A stretch of DNA of 48,226 nt from an uncultured Sphingomonas sp. (lineage in GTDB: Bacteria; Pseudomonadota; Alphaproteobacteria; Sphingomonadales; Sphingomonadaceae). The notes under the pieces were generated by a model. That model did not search any database. It saw only the letters and a program-made list of their open reading frames with translations, and had not been told where the DNA came from. The translations under genes were made by a program, and so were the position numbers. Positions 29,215 to 39,854 of the stretch are shown one piece after another (positions within the stretch are counted from its first letter, which is position 1; each line of letters opens with the position of its first letter). The stretch covers positions 1 to 48,226 of the forward strand of contig CAJYSA010000049.1 of NCBI GenBank assembly GCA_913777325.1, in the 5' to 3' direction.

Positions 29215-30096
29215 TCATTCACTTATCCACTCGGCGCGCGGCACGCCCTGCGCCCACAGCAGCGCCGTCAGGTCGCCATGCTCGATCCGCGCGGCGGCGG
29301 CGGCGGCAACCACCGGCTTGGCATGATAGGCGATGCCCAGCCCCGCGACCTCGATCATCGCCAGGTCGTTTGCCCCGTCGCCCACCGCCAGCGTCGCCGC
29401 CTCGGTCAGCCCCAGCGCGTCGCGCGTCTCGATCAGTGTCGTTCGCTTGGTCTGCGCCCCCACGATCGGGCGCGCGACCGTGCCCGACAGCGCCCCGCCG
29501 TCGATCTCCAGCACGTTGGCGATCGCGCGGTCGAAGCCGATCTCGGCGGCGACCGGTTCGGCGAAGCGCGTGAACCCGCCCGACACCAGCACCGCTCGCG
29601 CGCCCCAGCAGCGCATCGTGCGGACCAGTTGCCGGGCACCGGGCATGATCCGCACCCGCTCGGCACGGCAGGTATCGATCACGCCGGCATCCAGCCCCTT
29701 GAGCAGCGCGACACGCGCATCCAGCGCGCCCTCGAAATCCAGTTTGCCGCGCATTGCCGCCTCGGTGATCGCCGCGATCTTCGGCTTCAGCCCCGCGTAA
29801 TCGGCGAGTTCGTCGATGCACTCGACGGTAATCATCGTCGAATCCATGTCGGCGACCAGCAGCATCTTGCGGCGCGCATCGCGCGGCTGCACCACGAGAT
29901 CGACACCGTCGAACGCACCCTCCAGCGCGGCACGCGCGTCGGTCGGCGCCAGCTCGAATTGCCAGTCGCCCGCGTCGCCTTCGTCGATCCACGCCATCGT
30001 GGTCGGCGCGCATCCCGCCGCCGCCAGCCGGTCGTGCGCCTCGGCCATGATGTTGGGCGTCAGCCGCCCTGCTGCTATCAGCGTCGCCGTGAACAT
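29215..30096 (-). CDS. serB: Phosphoserine phosphatase
   Basis: A 293-residue HAD-superfamily enzyme that makes the last step of serine synthesis. The nucleophile motif DMDST (83-87) is present, with VSGGFTRF as motif II and [10 protein letters not shown] near the end as motif IV. The N-terminal 75 residues match the short ACT-like lead of bacterial SerB. The start at 30096 has GGGGGTGG just upstream; its ATG overlaps that of divergent miaA on CATG. It may be co-transcribed with the downstream parA and lipoprotein genes. Confidence 0.95.
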   Translation of the reverse strand: MFTATLIAAGRLTPNIMAEAHDRLAAAGCAPTTMAWIDEGDAGDWQFELAPTDARAALEGAFDGVDLVVQPRDARRKMLLVADMDSTMITVECIDELADYAGLKPKIAAITEAAMRGKLDFEGALDARVALLKGLDAGVIDTCRAERVRIMPGARQLVRTMRCWGARAVLVSGGFTRFAEPVAAEIGFDRAIANVLEIDGGALSGTVARPIVGAQTKRTTLIETRDALGLTEAATLAVGDGANDLAMIEVAGLGIAYHAKPVVAAAAAARIEHGDLTALLWAQGVPRAEWISE

Positions 30097-31012
30097 GCCC
30101 ACCCCCGAGAAACCGCAAGACCTGCCGAGGCTGGCGCTCATCGCAGGGCCGACCGCCAGCGGCAAGAGCGCGCTGGCGATCGAACTGGCGGAACGGATCC
30201 ATGGCGTCGTCATCAACGCCGATGCCAGCCAGGTCTATCGCGACCTGCGCGTGCTGTCGGCGCGTCCCTCCTCCGAAGACGAGGCGCGTGTGCCGCACCG
30301 CCTGTTCGGCCATATCGACGGCGCGGAGGCGTGTTCGGCGGCGCGCTGGGCGGCGGAGGCGACGGCGGAGATCGACCGCGCGATCGCGACGGGGCACGTG
30401 CCGGTGCTGGTCGGCGGGACCGGCCTGTATATCCGGACGTTGCTCGACGGGATCGCGCCGGTGCCCGAGATCGATACGGACGTGCGCGAGGCGGTCCGCG
30501 CGTTGCCGGTCGCCGATGCTTATGACGCGCTCCGCTGCGAAGACCCCGACGCTGCCGCGCGCCTCAACCCGCGCGACACCACGCGCGTCGCGCGCGCGCT
30601 GGAGGTGGTGCGCGCGACCGGGCGCCCGCTGGCCGCATGGCAGGCGGAGCGCGTCGGCGGGATCGGCGCGCGGTTCGACGTGCGCGGGCTGGTGCTGCTC
30701 CCCGATCGCGAGACATTGGTCGCGCGTTGCGACGCGCGGCTGGTCGCGATGTTCGAAGAGGGCGGGATGGAGGAGGTCGCCACCCTGCTCGAACGTGGCG
30801 ACGTGCCCGCGGGCGCCCCCGTGCGCCGCGCGATCGGGGTGCCGGAGATCGCCGCGCTGCTCGCCGGAAGGGCGACGCGGGACGAAGCAGTCGCCGCCGC
30901 CCAACTCGCCACGCGTCGTTACGCCAAACGGCAATATACGTGGTTTCGCAATCAGTTACCCGTGAAATGGCAATGCTGCACCGCGCCAAATTCGCAATTT
31001 TATTTCTCATAA
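30095..31012 (+). CDS. miaA: tRNA dimethylallyltransferase
   Basis: A 305-residue enzyme that prenylates A37 of tRNAs reading UNN codons. The P-loop GPTASGKS is at 18-25, with [20 protein letters not shown] and [11 protein letters not shown] as substrate motifs. The QYTWFRN C-terminal motif is in place, followed by a short tail. The start is ATG at 30095, overlapping the serB start; no ribosome site precedes it, which could mean leaderless translation. Followed by ilvB 88 bases away. Confidence 0.95.
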   Translation: MPTPEKPQDLPRLALIAGPTASGKSALAIELAERIHGVVINADASQVYRDLRVLSARPSSEDEARVPHRLFGHIDGAEACSAARWAAEATAEIDRAIATGHVPVLVGGTGLYIRTLLDGIAPVPEIDTDVREAVRALPVADAYDALRCEDPDAAARLNPRDTTRVARALEVVRATGRPLAAWQAERVGGIGARFDVRGLVLLPDRETLVARCDARLVAMFEEGGMEEVATLLERGDVPAGAPVRRAIGVPEIAALLAGRATRDEAVAAAQLATRRYAKRQYTWFRNQLPVKWQCCTAPNSQFYFS

Positions 31013-31017
31013 AGCGT

Positions 31018-31046
31018 TTGACACGTAACTTTCTATGCCGTAGCGC
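31018..31046 (+). promoter_or_regulatory. Candidate promoter of the ilvBNC operon
   Basis: A consensus TTGACA (31018-31023) is followed after 17 bases by TAGCGC (31041-31046), a poor -10. The surrounding stretch is unusually AT-rich for this window, starting inside the end of miaA. No leader peptide rich in Ile, Leu or Val and no attenuator are visible before ilvB. Confidence 0.42.
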
Positions 31047-31100
31047 GCCCCGACCCGGCGAGCTAAAGCGTTCGTCATTTGCACTACGAGGAGACGTGAC

Positions 31101-32861
31101 GTGACCGAGAAGAGCGGAGCAGACATCCTGGTCGAGGCGCTGTGCGATCTCGGCGTGGAGGTCGTGTTCGGCTATCCGGGCGGTGCCGTCCTGCCGATCT
31201 ACGACGCCTTGTTCCGGTCGAAGCGGATCAGGCACATCCTCGTGCGCCACGAACAGGCCGCGACGCATGCGGCGGAAGGCTATGCGCGCTCGACCGGCAA
31301 GCCCGGCGTCGTGCTGGTCACCAGCGGCCCCGGCGCAACCAATGCGGTCACCGGGATCACCGACGCGCTGCTCGATTCGATCCCGATGGTCGTCATCACC
31401 GGGCAGGTGCCGACCGCGCTGATCGGCTCGGACGCCTTTCAGGAGGCGGACACGGTCGGCATCACGCGCCACTGCACCAAGCACAACTACCTGGTGAAGG
31501 ATCCGGCGCGTCTTGGCCCGGTCATCCATGAGGCGTTCCATATCGCGACCTCGGGCCGCCCCGGCCCGGTGGTGGTCGACATCCCCAAGGACGTGCAGGT
31601 CGCGACCGCGCGCTACACCAAGCCCGGCCCGATCCAGCACAAGACCTATCGCCCGCAGATCAAGGCCGACCGCGCCGCGATCGAGCAGGTCGTCGACATG
31701 CTGGCCGCCGCCGAGCGTCCGGTGCTGTACACCGGCGGCGGGGTCATCAATTCCGGCCCGGCGGCGGCGCAGTTGCTGCAGGAACTGGCGCGGATCACCG
31801 GTGCGCCCGTGACCTCGACGCTGATGGGCTTGGGCGCCTATCCGGCCAGCGGCTCGCAGTGGCTGGGGATGCTGGGCATGCACGGCACCTATGAAGCGAA
31901 CATGGCGATGAACCAGGCCGATCTGGTCGTCGCGATCGGTTCGCGCTTCGACGATCGCGTCACCGGACGCCTCGACGCCTTCTCGCCGAACAGCCGCAAG
32001 GTGCATATCGACATCGACCGGTCGAGCATCAACAAGACCGTCCGCATCGACCTCGCCATCGTCGCGGATGCCGGTCACGCGATGGAGGACATGGTGCGGG
32101 TTTGGAAGGCGCGCCAGCATCCCAAGCCCGACACCACCGAGTGGCAGCGCCGCATCGAGGGTTGGCGCGCGGTCAAGTGCCTCGATTTCCCGGAGACGGG
32201 GCCGAACGAGAACAATGGCGAGATCATGCCGCAGCGCGCGGTCCGCGCGCTGTACGACGCCACGCACAAGCGCCAGCCGATCATCACCACCGAGGTCGGG
32301 CAGCACCAGATGTGGGCCGCGCAGCATTTCGGGTTCGACCTGCCGAACAAGTGGCTGACGTCGGGTGGGCTGGGCACGATGGGCTATGGCCTGCCCGCCG
32401 CGATCGGTGCGCAGCTCGGCAACCCGAACGCGCTCGTCATCGACGTCGCGGGCGAGGCGTCGATCCAGATGAACATCCAAGAATTGGCCACGGCGACGCA
32501 ATATCGCCTGCCGGTGAAGGTCTTCATCCTGAACAACGAATATATGGGAATGGTCCGCCAGTGGCAGGAGCTGACCTATGAGAGCCGCTATGCCGAAAGC
32601 TATTCGGACTCGCTGCCCGATTTCGTGAAGCTGGCCGAGGCGTACGGCTGGAAGGGCATCCGCATCGAGCGGCCCGATCAGCTGGAGGCCGGAATCGCCG
32701 AGATGCTGGCGCATGACGGACCGGTGATGGTGGATTGCATGGTGGCGAAGCTCGCCAATTGCTTCCCGATGATCCCGTCGGGCGCCGCGCACACCGACAT
32801 GATCCTGCAGGCCAATGAGGTCAGCGGCACGATGGACGACGAGGCCAAGGCGCTGGTGTAA
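31101..32861 (+). CDS. ilvB: Acetolactate synthase large subunit
   Basis: A 586-residue thiamine-diphosphate enzyme that begins valine, leucine and isoleucine synthesis. The catalytic Glu 51 lies in RHEQAA. The FAD/substrate region reads TSGPGATNAVTG, and the TPP-binding region reads AGEASIQMN...ILNNEYMGM, where the classical GDG is GEA; this variant is common in alphaproteobacterial enzymes as far as I recall and is not a defect. The start is GTG at 31101 with GAGGAG seven bases upstream. The small subunit follows 146 bases later, with a palindromic repeat element between. Confidence 0.96.
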   Translation: MTEKSGADILVEALCDLGVEVVFGYPGGAVLPIYDALFRSKRIRHILVRHEQAATHAAEGYARSTGKPGVVLVTSGPGATNAVTGITDALLDSIPMVVITGQVPTALIGSDAFQEADTVGITRHCTKHNYLVKDPARLGPVIHEAFHIATSGRPGPVVVDIPKDVQVATARYTKPGPIQHKTYRPQIKADRAAIEQVVDMLAAAERPVLYTGGGVINSGPAAAQLLQELARITGAPVTSTLMGLGAYPASGSQWLGMLGMHGTYEANMAMNQADLVVAIGSRFDDRVTGRLDAFSPNSRKVHIDIDRSSINKTVRIDLAIVADAGHAMEDMVRVWKARQHPKPDTTEWQRRIEGWRAVKCLDFPETGPNENNGEIMPQRAVRALYDATHKRQPIITTEVGQHQMWAAQHFGFDLPNKWLTSGGLGTMGYGLPAAIGAQLGNPNALVIDVAGEASIQMNIQELATATQYRLPVKVFILNNEYMGMVRQWQELTYESRYAESYSDSLPDFVKLAEAYGWKGIRIERPDQLEAGIAEMLAHDGPVMVDCMVAKLANCFPMIPSGAAHTDMILQANEVSGTMDDEAKALV

Positions 32862-32870
32862 GTTTGAGCC

Positions 32871-32994
32871 CCCCTCCCTTTCAAGGGAGGGGCTGGGGGT
32901 GGGTGGCGTGCTCGTGATACGAAGCCGCTCCACCCGCTCGCCGTACGCCTCTAGGACGCCACCCACCCCCGACCTCTCCCTTGAAAGGGAGGGG
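32871..32994. repeat. Inverted-repeat element between ilvB and ilvN
   Basis: Two 39-base arms (32871-32909 and 32956-32994) are complementary at 36 positions and flank a 46-base centre. Each arm also contains its own palindrome around TTTCAAGG with 10-bp sides. The element begins 9 bases after the ilvB stop; its right end supplies the purine-rich GGGAGGGG just before ilvN. GC-rich palindromes of this CCCTCCC...GGGTGGGTGGC kind occur dispersed in sphingomonad genomes, so this is likely one copy of a mobile or REP-like family. Confidence 0.85.
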
Positions 32995-33007
32995 AATGAG
33001 AGCTGAA

Positions 33008-34662
<1,655 letters not shown>

Positions 34663-34727
34663 TCGCCGGGCGGCAGGCCGCAGCATAGCTGCGACCTGAC
34701 TCGCCCCAGATCGGCCGGCACGGTGAG

Positions 34728-34770
34728 GCCAGCCCATCGGCCACGGCTTTGCCGTGTCCGACGGGCTGGC
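34728..34770. terminator. Stem-loop downstream of ilvC
   Basis: Arms 34728-34747 and 34751-34770 pair at 18 of 20 positions around a TTT loop. It lies 65 bases after ilvC and is followed by GGGGGGCG rather than T-residues, so it may be a dispersed palindrome or an mRNA-end stabiliser as much as a terminator. Confidence 0.5.
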
Positions 34771-34868
34771 GGGGGGCGCGCGCGCTGGCTCCCCTTCCCC
34801 CAATCTAACCGCATTGTAATACGCAATCGCGATTGCCGCGTCCGGCGCGCTCCTGTAACCGCGCGGCC

Positions 34869-35645
34869 ATGCGGACGGGGACGTGCCGAGCTTCGTCGTA
34901 CCGGACGCGGGATGATGCGCGCAGCCGCATCGTCTCGGTCGTACTGGCGATCGGCATCGCGATCGCGATCATCCTGGCGTTGCTGACGATGGGTGGCGTG
35001 GTGCGCGGCGATTTCGGCGACGGCCGGCGCATGTCCACCTTCGACGTGCGCAACGAGGGTGCGCAGCCGCAGAAATCGGCGACGCGACAGGCCCAGAAGC
35101 AGCAGGCCGCGCCCGAGCGGCGGGAGATCACCCCGCCTCGCATCCCCACCGAACGCCCCGTCCCGGTGCCGCCGCTGCCCGAACAGCCGCTGCATCTGCC
35201 CGGCGTCATGATCCTCAACCGCGCCGATTATGCCGCGACCGATATCGGCACGATCAAGGGCACCGCCGGCCCCGCCGCCACGGGCAAGGGCGACGCGGGG
35301 CGCGGCGACGATACGCAGACCGTCGGGCTCGGCCCGGGCGGCGAGCCGCTGTACGCCGCCGAATGGTATCGCCGTCCGCGTCCGGCGGAGATGGCGCCGT
35401 TCATGCCGGCGGGGAAGACCGGCTGGGGCGAGGTCGCATGCCGCACCGCCCCGCGCTTCCATGTCGAGGATTGCCGCGAGCTGGGCGAATCGCTCGGATC
35501 CGGGCTGGCCCGCGCGGTGCGTCAGGCGGCGTGGCAGTTCCTGGTGCGCCCGCCGCGCAAGGGCGGCACCGAGCAGATCGGCGCATGGGTCCGCATCCAC
35601 ATCGACGTCGCCCCGCGCGGCGGCGCTTCCGACGACGGCGATTGA
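34869..35645 (+). CDS. Single-pass membrane protein with periplasmic proline-rich linker, unknown
   Basis: About 258 residues. A basic N-terminal stretch precedes one hydrophobic helix (about 26-46, VVLAIGIAIAIILALLTMG). Then comes a linker rich in Gln, Pro and Arg (PERREITPPRIPTERPVPVPPLP) and a C-terminal region with two cysteines (CRTAPRFHVEDC) that could form a disulphide in the periplasm, followed by an amphipathic helix and a strand-like WVRIHIDV end. The helix-Pro linker-small domain layout recalls TonB-like proteins, but no TonB C-terminal motif is seen. Start is uncertain; ATG 34869 was chosen over TTG 34833, neither with a good ribosome site. Family unknown. Confidence 0.62.
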   Translation: MRTGTCRASSYRTRDDARSRIVSVVLAIGIAIAIILALLTMGGVVRGDFGDGRRMSTFDVRNEGAQPQKSATRQAQKQQAAPERREITPPRIPTERPVPVPPLPEQPLHLPGVMILNRADYAATDIGTIKGTAGPAATGKGDAGRGDDTQTVGLGPGGEPLYAAEWYRRPRPAEMAPFMPAGKTGWGEVACRTAPRFHVEDCRELGESLGSGLARAVRQAAWQFLVRPPRKGGTEQIGAWVRIHIDVAPRGGASDDGD

Positions 35646-35652
35646 GCCTTCC

Positions 35653-35673
35653 TGCGAAAACGTTCGTTTCGCA
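35653..35673 (+). promoter_or_regulatory. Palindromic site upstream of the YceI gene
   Basis: TGCGAAA and TTTCGCA form 7-bp arms around a 7-base centre, 65 bases before the YceI start. Position and symmetry fit a repressor or activator binding site, though it could also be the end of the previous gene's transcript. No regulator can be named. Confidence 0.3.
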
Positions 35674-35737
35674 ACCGCCGTCTTCGCATCCATCGGAAAC
35701 TGTGGTGCAAGGGCGCCGCAACAGGAGGATCAACACC

Positions 35738-36355
35738 ATGCGTCCGTTCATCGCCGCCGTGCTCGCCACGACGCTCGCCGTTCCCGCCGTCGCGCAGCTC
35801 GCCACCACCCCGCAGCAGCCCGGCCAGCCGCAGGCGTCGCGCGTCGCGGCGGGCACCTATCAGGTCGACCCCGCGCACACGCAGGTGACGTGGGAGGTCA
35901 ACCACATGGGCTTCTCGATGCTGCAGGGGCAGTTCGGCGCGCAGGGCGGATCGATCACGATCGACCCGAAGCAGCCCGCCGCCACCAAGGTCGACGTCAC
36001 CTTCGCGATCAACGACCTGTCGGTTACCTCGGCGCAGTTCGCGACCCACCTGAAGTCCGCGGACTTCTTCGATGCCGCGCAGCACCCGACCGCGCGCTTC
36101 GTCTCCACCTCGGTCACGCCGCGCGGCGCGACGAAGGCGACGCTGAACGGCAATCTGACCATCAAGGGCGTCACCAAGCCGGTGTCGCTCGACGTCACCT
36201 TCGTGGGCGCGGGCACCAACCCCATGAGCAAGAAGGCGAATGTCGGCTTCACCGCCACGGGCACGATCAAGCGCAGCGACTTCGGCGTCGGCGCCTATGC
36301 GCCGGTCGTCTCGGACAATGTGAAGCTGACGGTCCAGGCCGCCTTCACCGCCTGA
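35738..36355 (+). CDS. YceI-family periplasmic protein
   Basis: A 205-residue secreted lipocalin-like protein that binds an isoprenoid or similar amphiphile in known structures. A signal peptide ends AVPAVAQ near residue 20. The YceI domain begins GTYQVDPAHTQVTWEVNHMGFS and contains the typical FDAAQHPTARFVST and GNLTIKGVTKPV strands. ATG 35738 has AGGAGG ten bases upstream, one of the strongest ribosome sites in the window. No partner cytochrome b561 is adjacent. Exact role in this organism unknown. Confidence 0.93.
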   Translation: MRPFIAAVLATTLAVPAVAQLATTPQQPGQPQASRVAAGTYQVDPAHTQVTWEVNHMGFSMLQGQFGAQGGSITIDPKQPAATKVDVTFAINDLSVTSAQFATHLKSADFFDAAQHPTARFVSTSVTPRGATKATLNGNLTIKGVTKPVSLDVTFVGAGTNPMSKKANVGFTATGTIKRSDFGVGAYAPVVSDNVKLTVQAAFTA

Positions 36356-36363
36356 CCCGCCAC

Positions 36364-36391
36364 GGCCCGGCCCCCACGACGGGGTCGGGCC
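36364..36391. terminator. Bidirectional stem-loop between convergent genes
   Basis: An 11-bp stem (36364-36374 with 36381-36391, one G-U pair) with a six-base loop fills the gap between the YceI gene and the convergent small secreted protein; the right arm ends directly at the latter's stop codon. No T-run is seen on the plus strand. Confidence 0.62.
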
Positions 36392-36757
36392 TCACTGGCC
36401 CAGCGTATAGGCGGTGGTGAACTTGCCGTCCTTGCGGTTGCCGATGCTCCAGATCGTCGTCTTGCCCGCGGCATAATTGACCGCCCAGGTTTCGACGCGC
36501 GCGTCGTCATGCACCTCGGCCTTGATGAACGAGACATCGGCCACCGGCCCCAGCGCGGCCAGTTCGGGCCGCATCACCGCCATCTGGTCGCGACACGCCG
36601 ACAACAACGGTTCGGCCATCAGGTCGGCGGGGCACCGCCCTTGCGCGGCCTCCGACACCATTCGGCGCAGCGCGACGCCATAGTCCCCCGCCGCCGCCGC
36701 GCCGCTCGCCCCTGACGCCGCGCCGACCAACGCCGCCGCCGCCACGATCATCCGCAT
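36392..36757 (-). CDS. Small secreted protein of unknown function
   Basis: A 121-residue protein with a signal peptide (MRMIVAAAALVGAASGASGAAAA). The mature part has two cysteines (GRCPADL and LLSACRD) and a C-terminal beta-like half (TWAVNYAAGKTTIWSIGNRKDGKFTTAYTLG) that suggests a small globular domain. The ATG at 36757 has GGGAGGTGGGG immediately upstream. I do not recognise a family. Confidence 0.65.
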   Translation of the reverse strand: MRMIVAAAALVGAASGASGAAAAGDYGVALRRMVSEAAQGRCPADLMAEPLLSACRDQMAVMRPELAALGPVADVSFIKAEVHDDARVETWAVNYAAGKTTIWSIGNRKDGKFTTAYTLGQ

Positions 36758-36823
36758 CCCCACCTCCCTGTTATATCATGCGTAAACTATCGGGCGAGAT
36801 CGGGACGTTGGCAAGCGAACCTG

Positions 36824-37213
36824 CTACGCCGCGCGGCGTAGCTGCACGAAGCCGTCGAAGGTCGCGCGAACCGAAGGCGCGGCGTTGGCGATCAGCGTGC
36901 GGACATGCGCCACGAACGCGTCGCCCTCCGCGCCCGCGACCCGCTCGGCCATCGCCCATTCGCCGAATTCGCGCACCTCGATATCGCGGCACGACAGCAC
37001 CACCACCGCGCGGTGGCGCGGGTCCGCTGATATCCGCTCCAGCGTTCGCTCGACCGCCAGCGCCTCGCCCTCCAGCGCCTGGAGGAAGCGGCGCCCGTCG
37101 GCATACAACAGCCCGGTCAGCCCATCGCGCGCATTGTTGCGGCGCGATGCCGCCAGGATCTGGACGGTGTCCACCGTGCCCACGGCGGAACTGATATAGA
37201 CGATCTGTAGCAT
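36824..37213 (-). CDS. BLUF-domain blue-light photoreceptor (FAD)
   Basis: A 129-residue protein that is essentially one BLUF domain. The photocycle residues are present: Tyr 6 in IVYISSA, Asn 27 in RRNNARDGLTG and Gln 45 in FLQALEG, plus Trp 86 and Met 88 in GEWAMA. The Asn-Gln spacing equals that in characterised BLUF proteins; the segment between Tyr and Asn is three residues shorter. There is no attached output domain, so it must signal through a partner. The start at 37213 has AAGGAG five bases upstream; an earlier in-frame ATG at 37237 is less likely. No EAL, GGDEF or regulator is adjacent. Confidence 0.93.
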   Translation of the reverse strand: MLQIVYISSAVGTVDTVQILAASRRNNARDGLTGLLYADGRRFLQALEGEALAVERTLERISADPRHRAVVVLSCRDIEVREFGEWAMAERVAGAEGDAFVAHVRTLIANAAPSVRATFDGFVQLRRAA

Positions 37214-37355
37214 CGCGACTCCTTCGATCATCAGCAAGTGACCGGAAAGTCTTTCTTTTCTATCAATTCTCTCGTGCGGCTGGACAGCGGCGGGGCCAAG
37301 CGGCTAGGTCGGCAGGTGATGACGCGCCGCCTGGCCCTGCTTCTGCGACTTACGC

Positions 37356-37411
37356 GCCCTTAGGCGCGAACCTGCCGACGCGTGCATCGCACGCGCGACG
37401 CGCCTAAGGGC
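37356..37411 (+). promoter_or_regulatory. Nested-hairpin leader upstream of leuA
   Basis: A 12-bp outer stem (37356-37367 with 37400-37411) encloses an inner 7-bp hairpin (37379-37385 with 37389-37395, loop ATC). The structure ends 43 bases before leuA. No run of leucine codons, T-box or T-run is visible, so a conventional leader-peptide attenuator is not supported. It may regulate leuA translation, stabilise the mRNA or be a dispersed repeat. Confidence 0.5.
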
Positions 37412-37454
37412 TGATCGAACCTCCCCTTGCCGCTCCTGCCGAAGAGAGCCCGTC

Positions 37455-39113
37455 ATGTTGCGCGACCCGTCCGTCAAATACCGCCCATTCCCCACCATCG
37501 ACCTGCCCGACCGCCGCTGGCCGTCGCAGACGATCACCCGCGCGCCGCGTTGGCTGTCGACCGATCTGCGCGACGGCAATCAGGCGCTGATCGATCCAAT
37601 GGACGCCGAGAAGAAGACTCGCTTCTTCGATCTGCTGGTGAAGGTCGGCATCAAGGAGATCGAGGTCGGCTTCCCCAGCGCGGGCGCGACCGAATTTGAC
37701 TTCATCAGCGGGCTGGTCCGCAACGGGCGCATCCCCGACGACGTGGCGATCCAGGTGCTGACCCAGTCGCGCCGCGACCTGATCGAGCGCAGCTTCGAGA
37801 GCCTGGAAGGTGCGAAGACCGCGATCGTCCACCTGTACAACGCGGTCAGCCCGGCATGGCGCAAGATCGTGTTCGGCATGACCCGCGACGAGGTAAAGCG
37901 GATCGCGGTCGATGGCGCGAAGGTGCTGCGCGACGAAGCGGCGAAGCGCCCGGACACCCGCTGGCAGTTCGAATATTCGCCCGAGACCTTCTCCACCGCC
38001 GAACTGGATTTCTCGGTCGAGGTCTGCGCCGCGGTGATGGACGTGCTGCGCCCCACCGCCGACGCGCCGCTCATCCTGAACCTGCCCGCCACGGTCGAGT
38101 GCGCGACGCCCAACGTCTATGCCGACCAGATCGAATGGTTCGGGCGCAACATTACGAACCGCGAGGCGGTGGTGATCTCGCTGCACACCCACAACGATCG
38201 CGGCACCGGCGTGGCGGCGGCGGAGCTGGGGTTGATGGCGGGCGCCGACCGCGTCGAGGGCTGCCTGCTGGGCAATGGCGAGCGGACCGGCAATTGCGAC
38301 CTCGTGACCGTCGCGCTCAACATGTACACGCAAGGTATCGATCCGCGGCTCGACCTGTCGAACATCGACGAGATCGTGAAGACGGTCGAATATGCCACGC
38401 GCATCCCGGTCCACCCGCGCACGCCCTATGCCGGCGATCTGGTCTTCACCGCCTTTTCCGGCAGCCATCAGGACGCGATCAAGAAGGGCTTCGCCGCGCA
38501 GGCCGCGCGCAACGATACCTTGTGGGAAGTCCCCTACCTTCCGATCGACCCCGCCGATCTCGGCCGCAGCTATGAAGCGGTGATCCGCGTCAATTCGCAG
38601 AGCGGCAAGGGCGGCGTCGCCTGGGTGCTGGAGCAGGACAAGGGCCTGAAGCTGCCGAAGCGCATGCAGGCCGATTTCAGCCGCCATGTGCAGGCGCTGG
38701 CCGACGAGAGCAGCCGCGAGCTGAACGCCGCCGATATCTGGGGCGCGTTCGAGCGCGCGTATCTGCCCGGCAGCGCGGATCGCTTCGTGCTGCGCGATTA
38801 CGAGGAGACGGGCGCGAGCGGTGCGCGCATGTTCGTCGGGCGCGTCGCGATCGATGGCGAGGAACGCTCGCTCTCGGGGCGCGGCAACGGCCTGATCTCG
38901 GGCGTGATCGCCGCGCTGGCCGACAGCACCGGGCCGGCGCTGGACGTCGTGGACTATAGCGAGCACGCGATCGGGCACGGCGCGGGTGCGCAGGCGGTCG
39001 CTTACCTCGAATGCCGTACCGGCGACGGGCGGACGGTGTGGGGCGTCGGGATCGACAGCGATATCGCCACCGCCAGCGTTCGTGCGGTGCTCTCGGCGGC
39101 GAACCGCGCGTGA
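37455..39113 (+). CDS. leuA: 2-isopropylmalate synthase, long form (LeuA type 2)
   Basis: A 552-residue enzyme that condenses acetyl-CoA with 2-ketoisovalerate, the committed step to leucine. The TIM-barrel begins [19 protein letters not shown] with the metal-ligand Asp. [11 protein letters not shown] carries the HxH metal site, and [12 protein letters not shown] the substrate loop. A C-terminal LeuA dimer/regulatory domain with leucine-binding character follows. Type 2 enzymes of this length include the yeast and actinobacterial ones and are found in some proteobacteria. The stop overlaps the GTG of the HAD gene (GTGA). It is separated from ilvC by 2.8 kb of unrelated genes. Confidence 0.95.
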   Translation: MLRDPSVKYRPFPTIDLPDRRWPSQTITRAPRWLSTDLRDGNQALIDPMDAEKKTRFFDLLVKVGIKEIEVGFPSAGATEFDFISGLVRNGRIPDDVAIQVLTQSRRDLIERSFESLEGAKTAIVHLYNAVSPAWRKIVFGMTRDEVKRIAVDGAKVLRDEAAKRPDTRWQFEYSPETFSTAELDFSVEVCAAVMDVLRPTADAPLILNLPATVECATPNVYADQIEWFGRNITNREAVVISLHTHNDRGTGVAAAELGLMAGADRVEGCLLGNGERTGNCDLVTVALNMYTQGIDPRLDLSNIDEIVKTVEYATRIPVHPRTPYAGDLVFTAFSGSHQDAIKKGFAAQAARNDTLWEVPYLPIDPADLGRSYEAVIRVNSQSGKGGVAWVLEQDKGLKLPKRMQADFSRHVQALADESSRELNAADIWGAFERAYLPGSADRFVLRDYEETGASGARMFVGRVAIDGEERSLSGRGNGLISGVIAALADSTGPALDVVDYSEHAIGHGAGAQAVAYLECRTGDGRTVWGVGIDSDIATASVRAVLSAANRA

Positions 39114-39769
39114 CGCGCCGATACGCCGCGTTCCTGTTCGACATGGACGGGACGCTCATCAACAGCATCCCCTCCGCGATCCGCGCGTGGACCGCGTGGG
39201 CGGAGCGTCACGGCATCGACGTCGACGAGCTCATGGCGGTGATGCACGGCGTCCGCGCGATCGAGACGATCCGCCGCTTCGCGCCTCCCGGCGTCGATCC
39301 GCAGGCGGAGTTCGAGGCGCTGTTGCAGGCCGAGATCGACGATGTCGCCGATGTGGTCGAGATACCGGGCGCCGCCACCTTCACCGCCGCGCTGCCCGCC
39401 GATCGCTGGGCGATCGTCACCTCCGCCCCGCGCTCGCTGGCGGAGGTGCGGCTGCGCGCGGCGGGGCTGGCAACCCCCGGGGTGATGGTGACCGCCGACG
39501 ACGTCGAACGCGGCAAGCCCGCCCCGGACTGCTTCCTGCTCGCCGCAGAGCGGCTGGGCGTCTCCGCCGCCGAATGCCTGGTGTGGGAAGACGCTCCCGC
39601 CGGCATCGCGGCGGGCGAAGGGGCGGGGGCGGACCTGATGGTCATCACCGCCACGCACCACGCACGGCTCGAAACACGGCACGGCAGCGCCGTGGACTAC
39701 GCCACGCTGTCGGTTACGGTCGCCGAGGACGGTGCGCTGCTGCTCCACGAGGCGGTAACGGCGGCGTGA
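39110..39769 (+). CDS. HAD-superfamily sugar-phosphate phosphatase (DOG1/GPP-like)
   Basis: A 219-residue haloacid-dehalogenase phosphatase. Motif I FDMDGTL has the nucleophile Asp 11 and Asp 13. A helical cap follows ([16 protein letters not shown]). Motif II is IVTSAPR, motif III includes GKPAPDCF with its Lys, and motif IV is VWEDAPAGI. The [16 protein letters not shown] arrangement is typical of the 2-deoxyglucose-6-phosphate / glycerol-3-phosphate phosphatase group. It starts with GTG overlapping the leuA stop, and so is coupled to it. Substrate unknown. Confidence 0.88.
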   Translation: MTRRYAAFLFDMDGTLINSIPSAIRAWTAWAERHGIDVDELMAVMHGVRAIETIRRFAPPGVDPQAEFEALLQAEIDDVADVVEIPGAATFTAALPADRWAIVTSAPRSLAEVRLRAAGLATPGVMVTADDVERGKPAPDCFLLAAERLGVSAAECLVWEDAPAGIAAGEGAGADLMVITATHHARLETRHGSAVDYATLSVTVAEDGALLLHEAVTAA

Positions 39770-39854
39770 GCGTCGTGGCATGGAAGTGATCGCGCGACGT
39801 TGCACGATGGCGGATCGGGGTGGCAAGCGTCGACGGCGTCGGCCTCCACCTCCC

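Noticed and set aside
32401-32500. Defective TPP-binding motif in IlvB (GEA instead of GDG)
   Set aside because: The rest of the motif is intact, and this variant appears usual for alphaproteobacterial acetolactate synthases as I know them.
37238-37454. Leucine leader-peptide attenuator or T-box before leuA
   Set aside because: No run of leucine codons, no T-box sequence and no T-run after a stem; only an unexplained nested hairpin remains.
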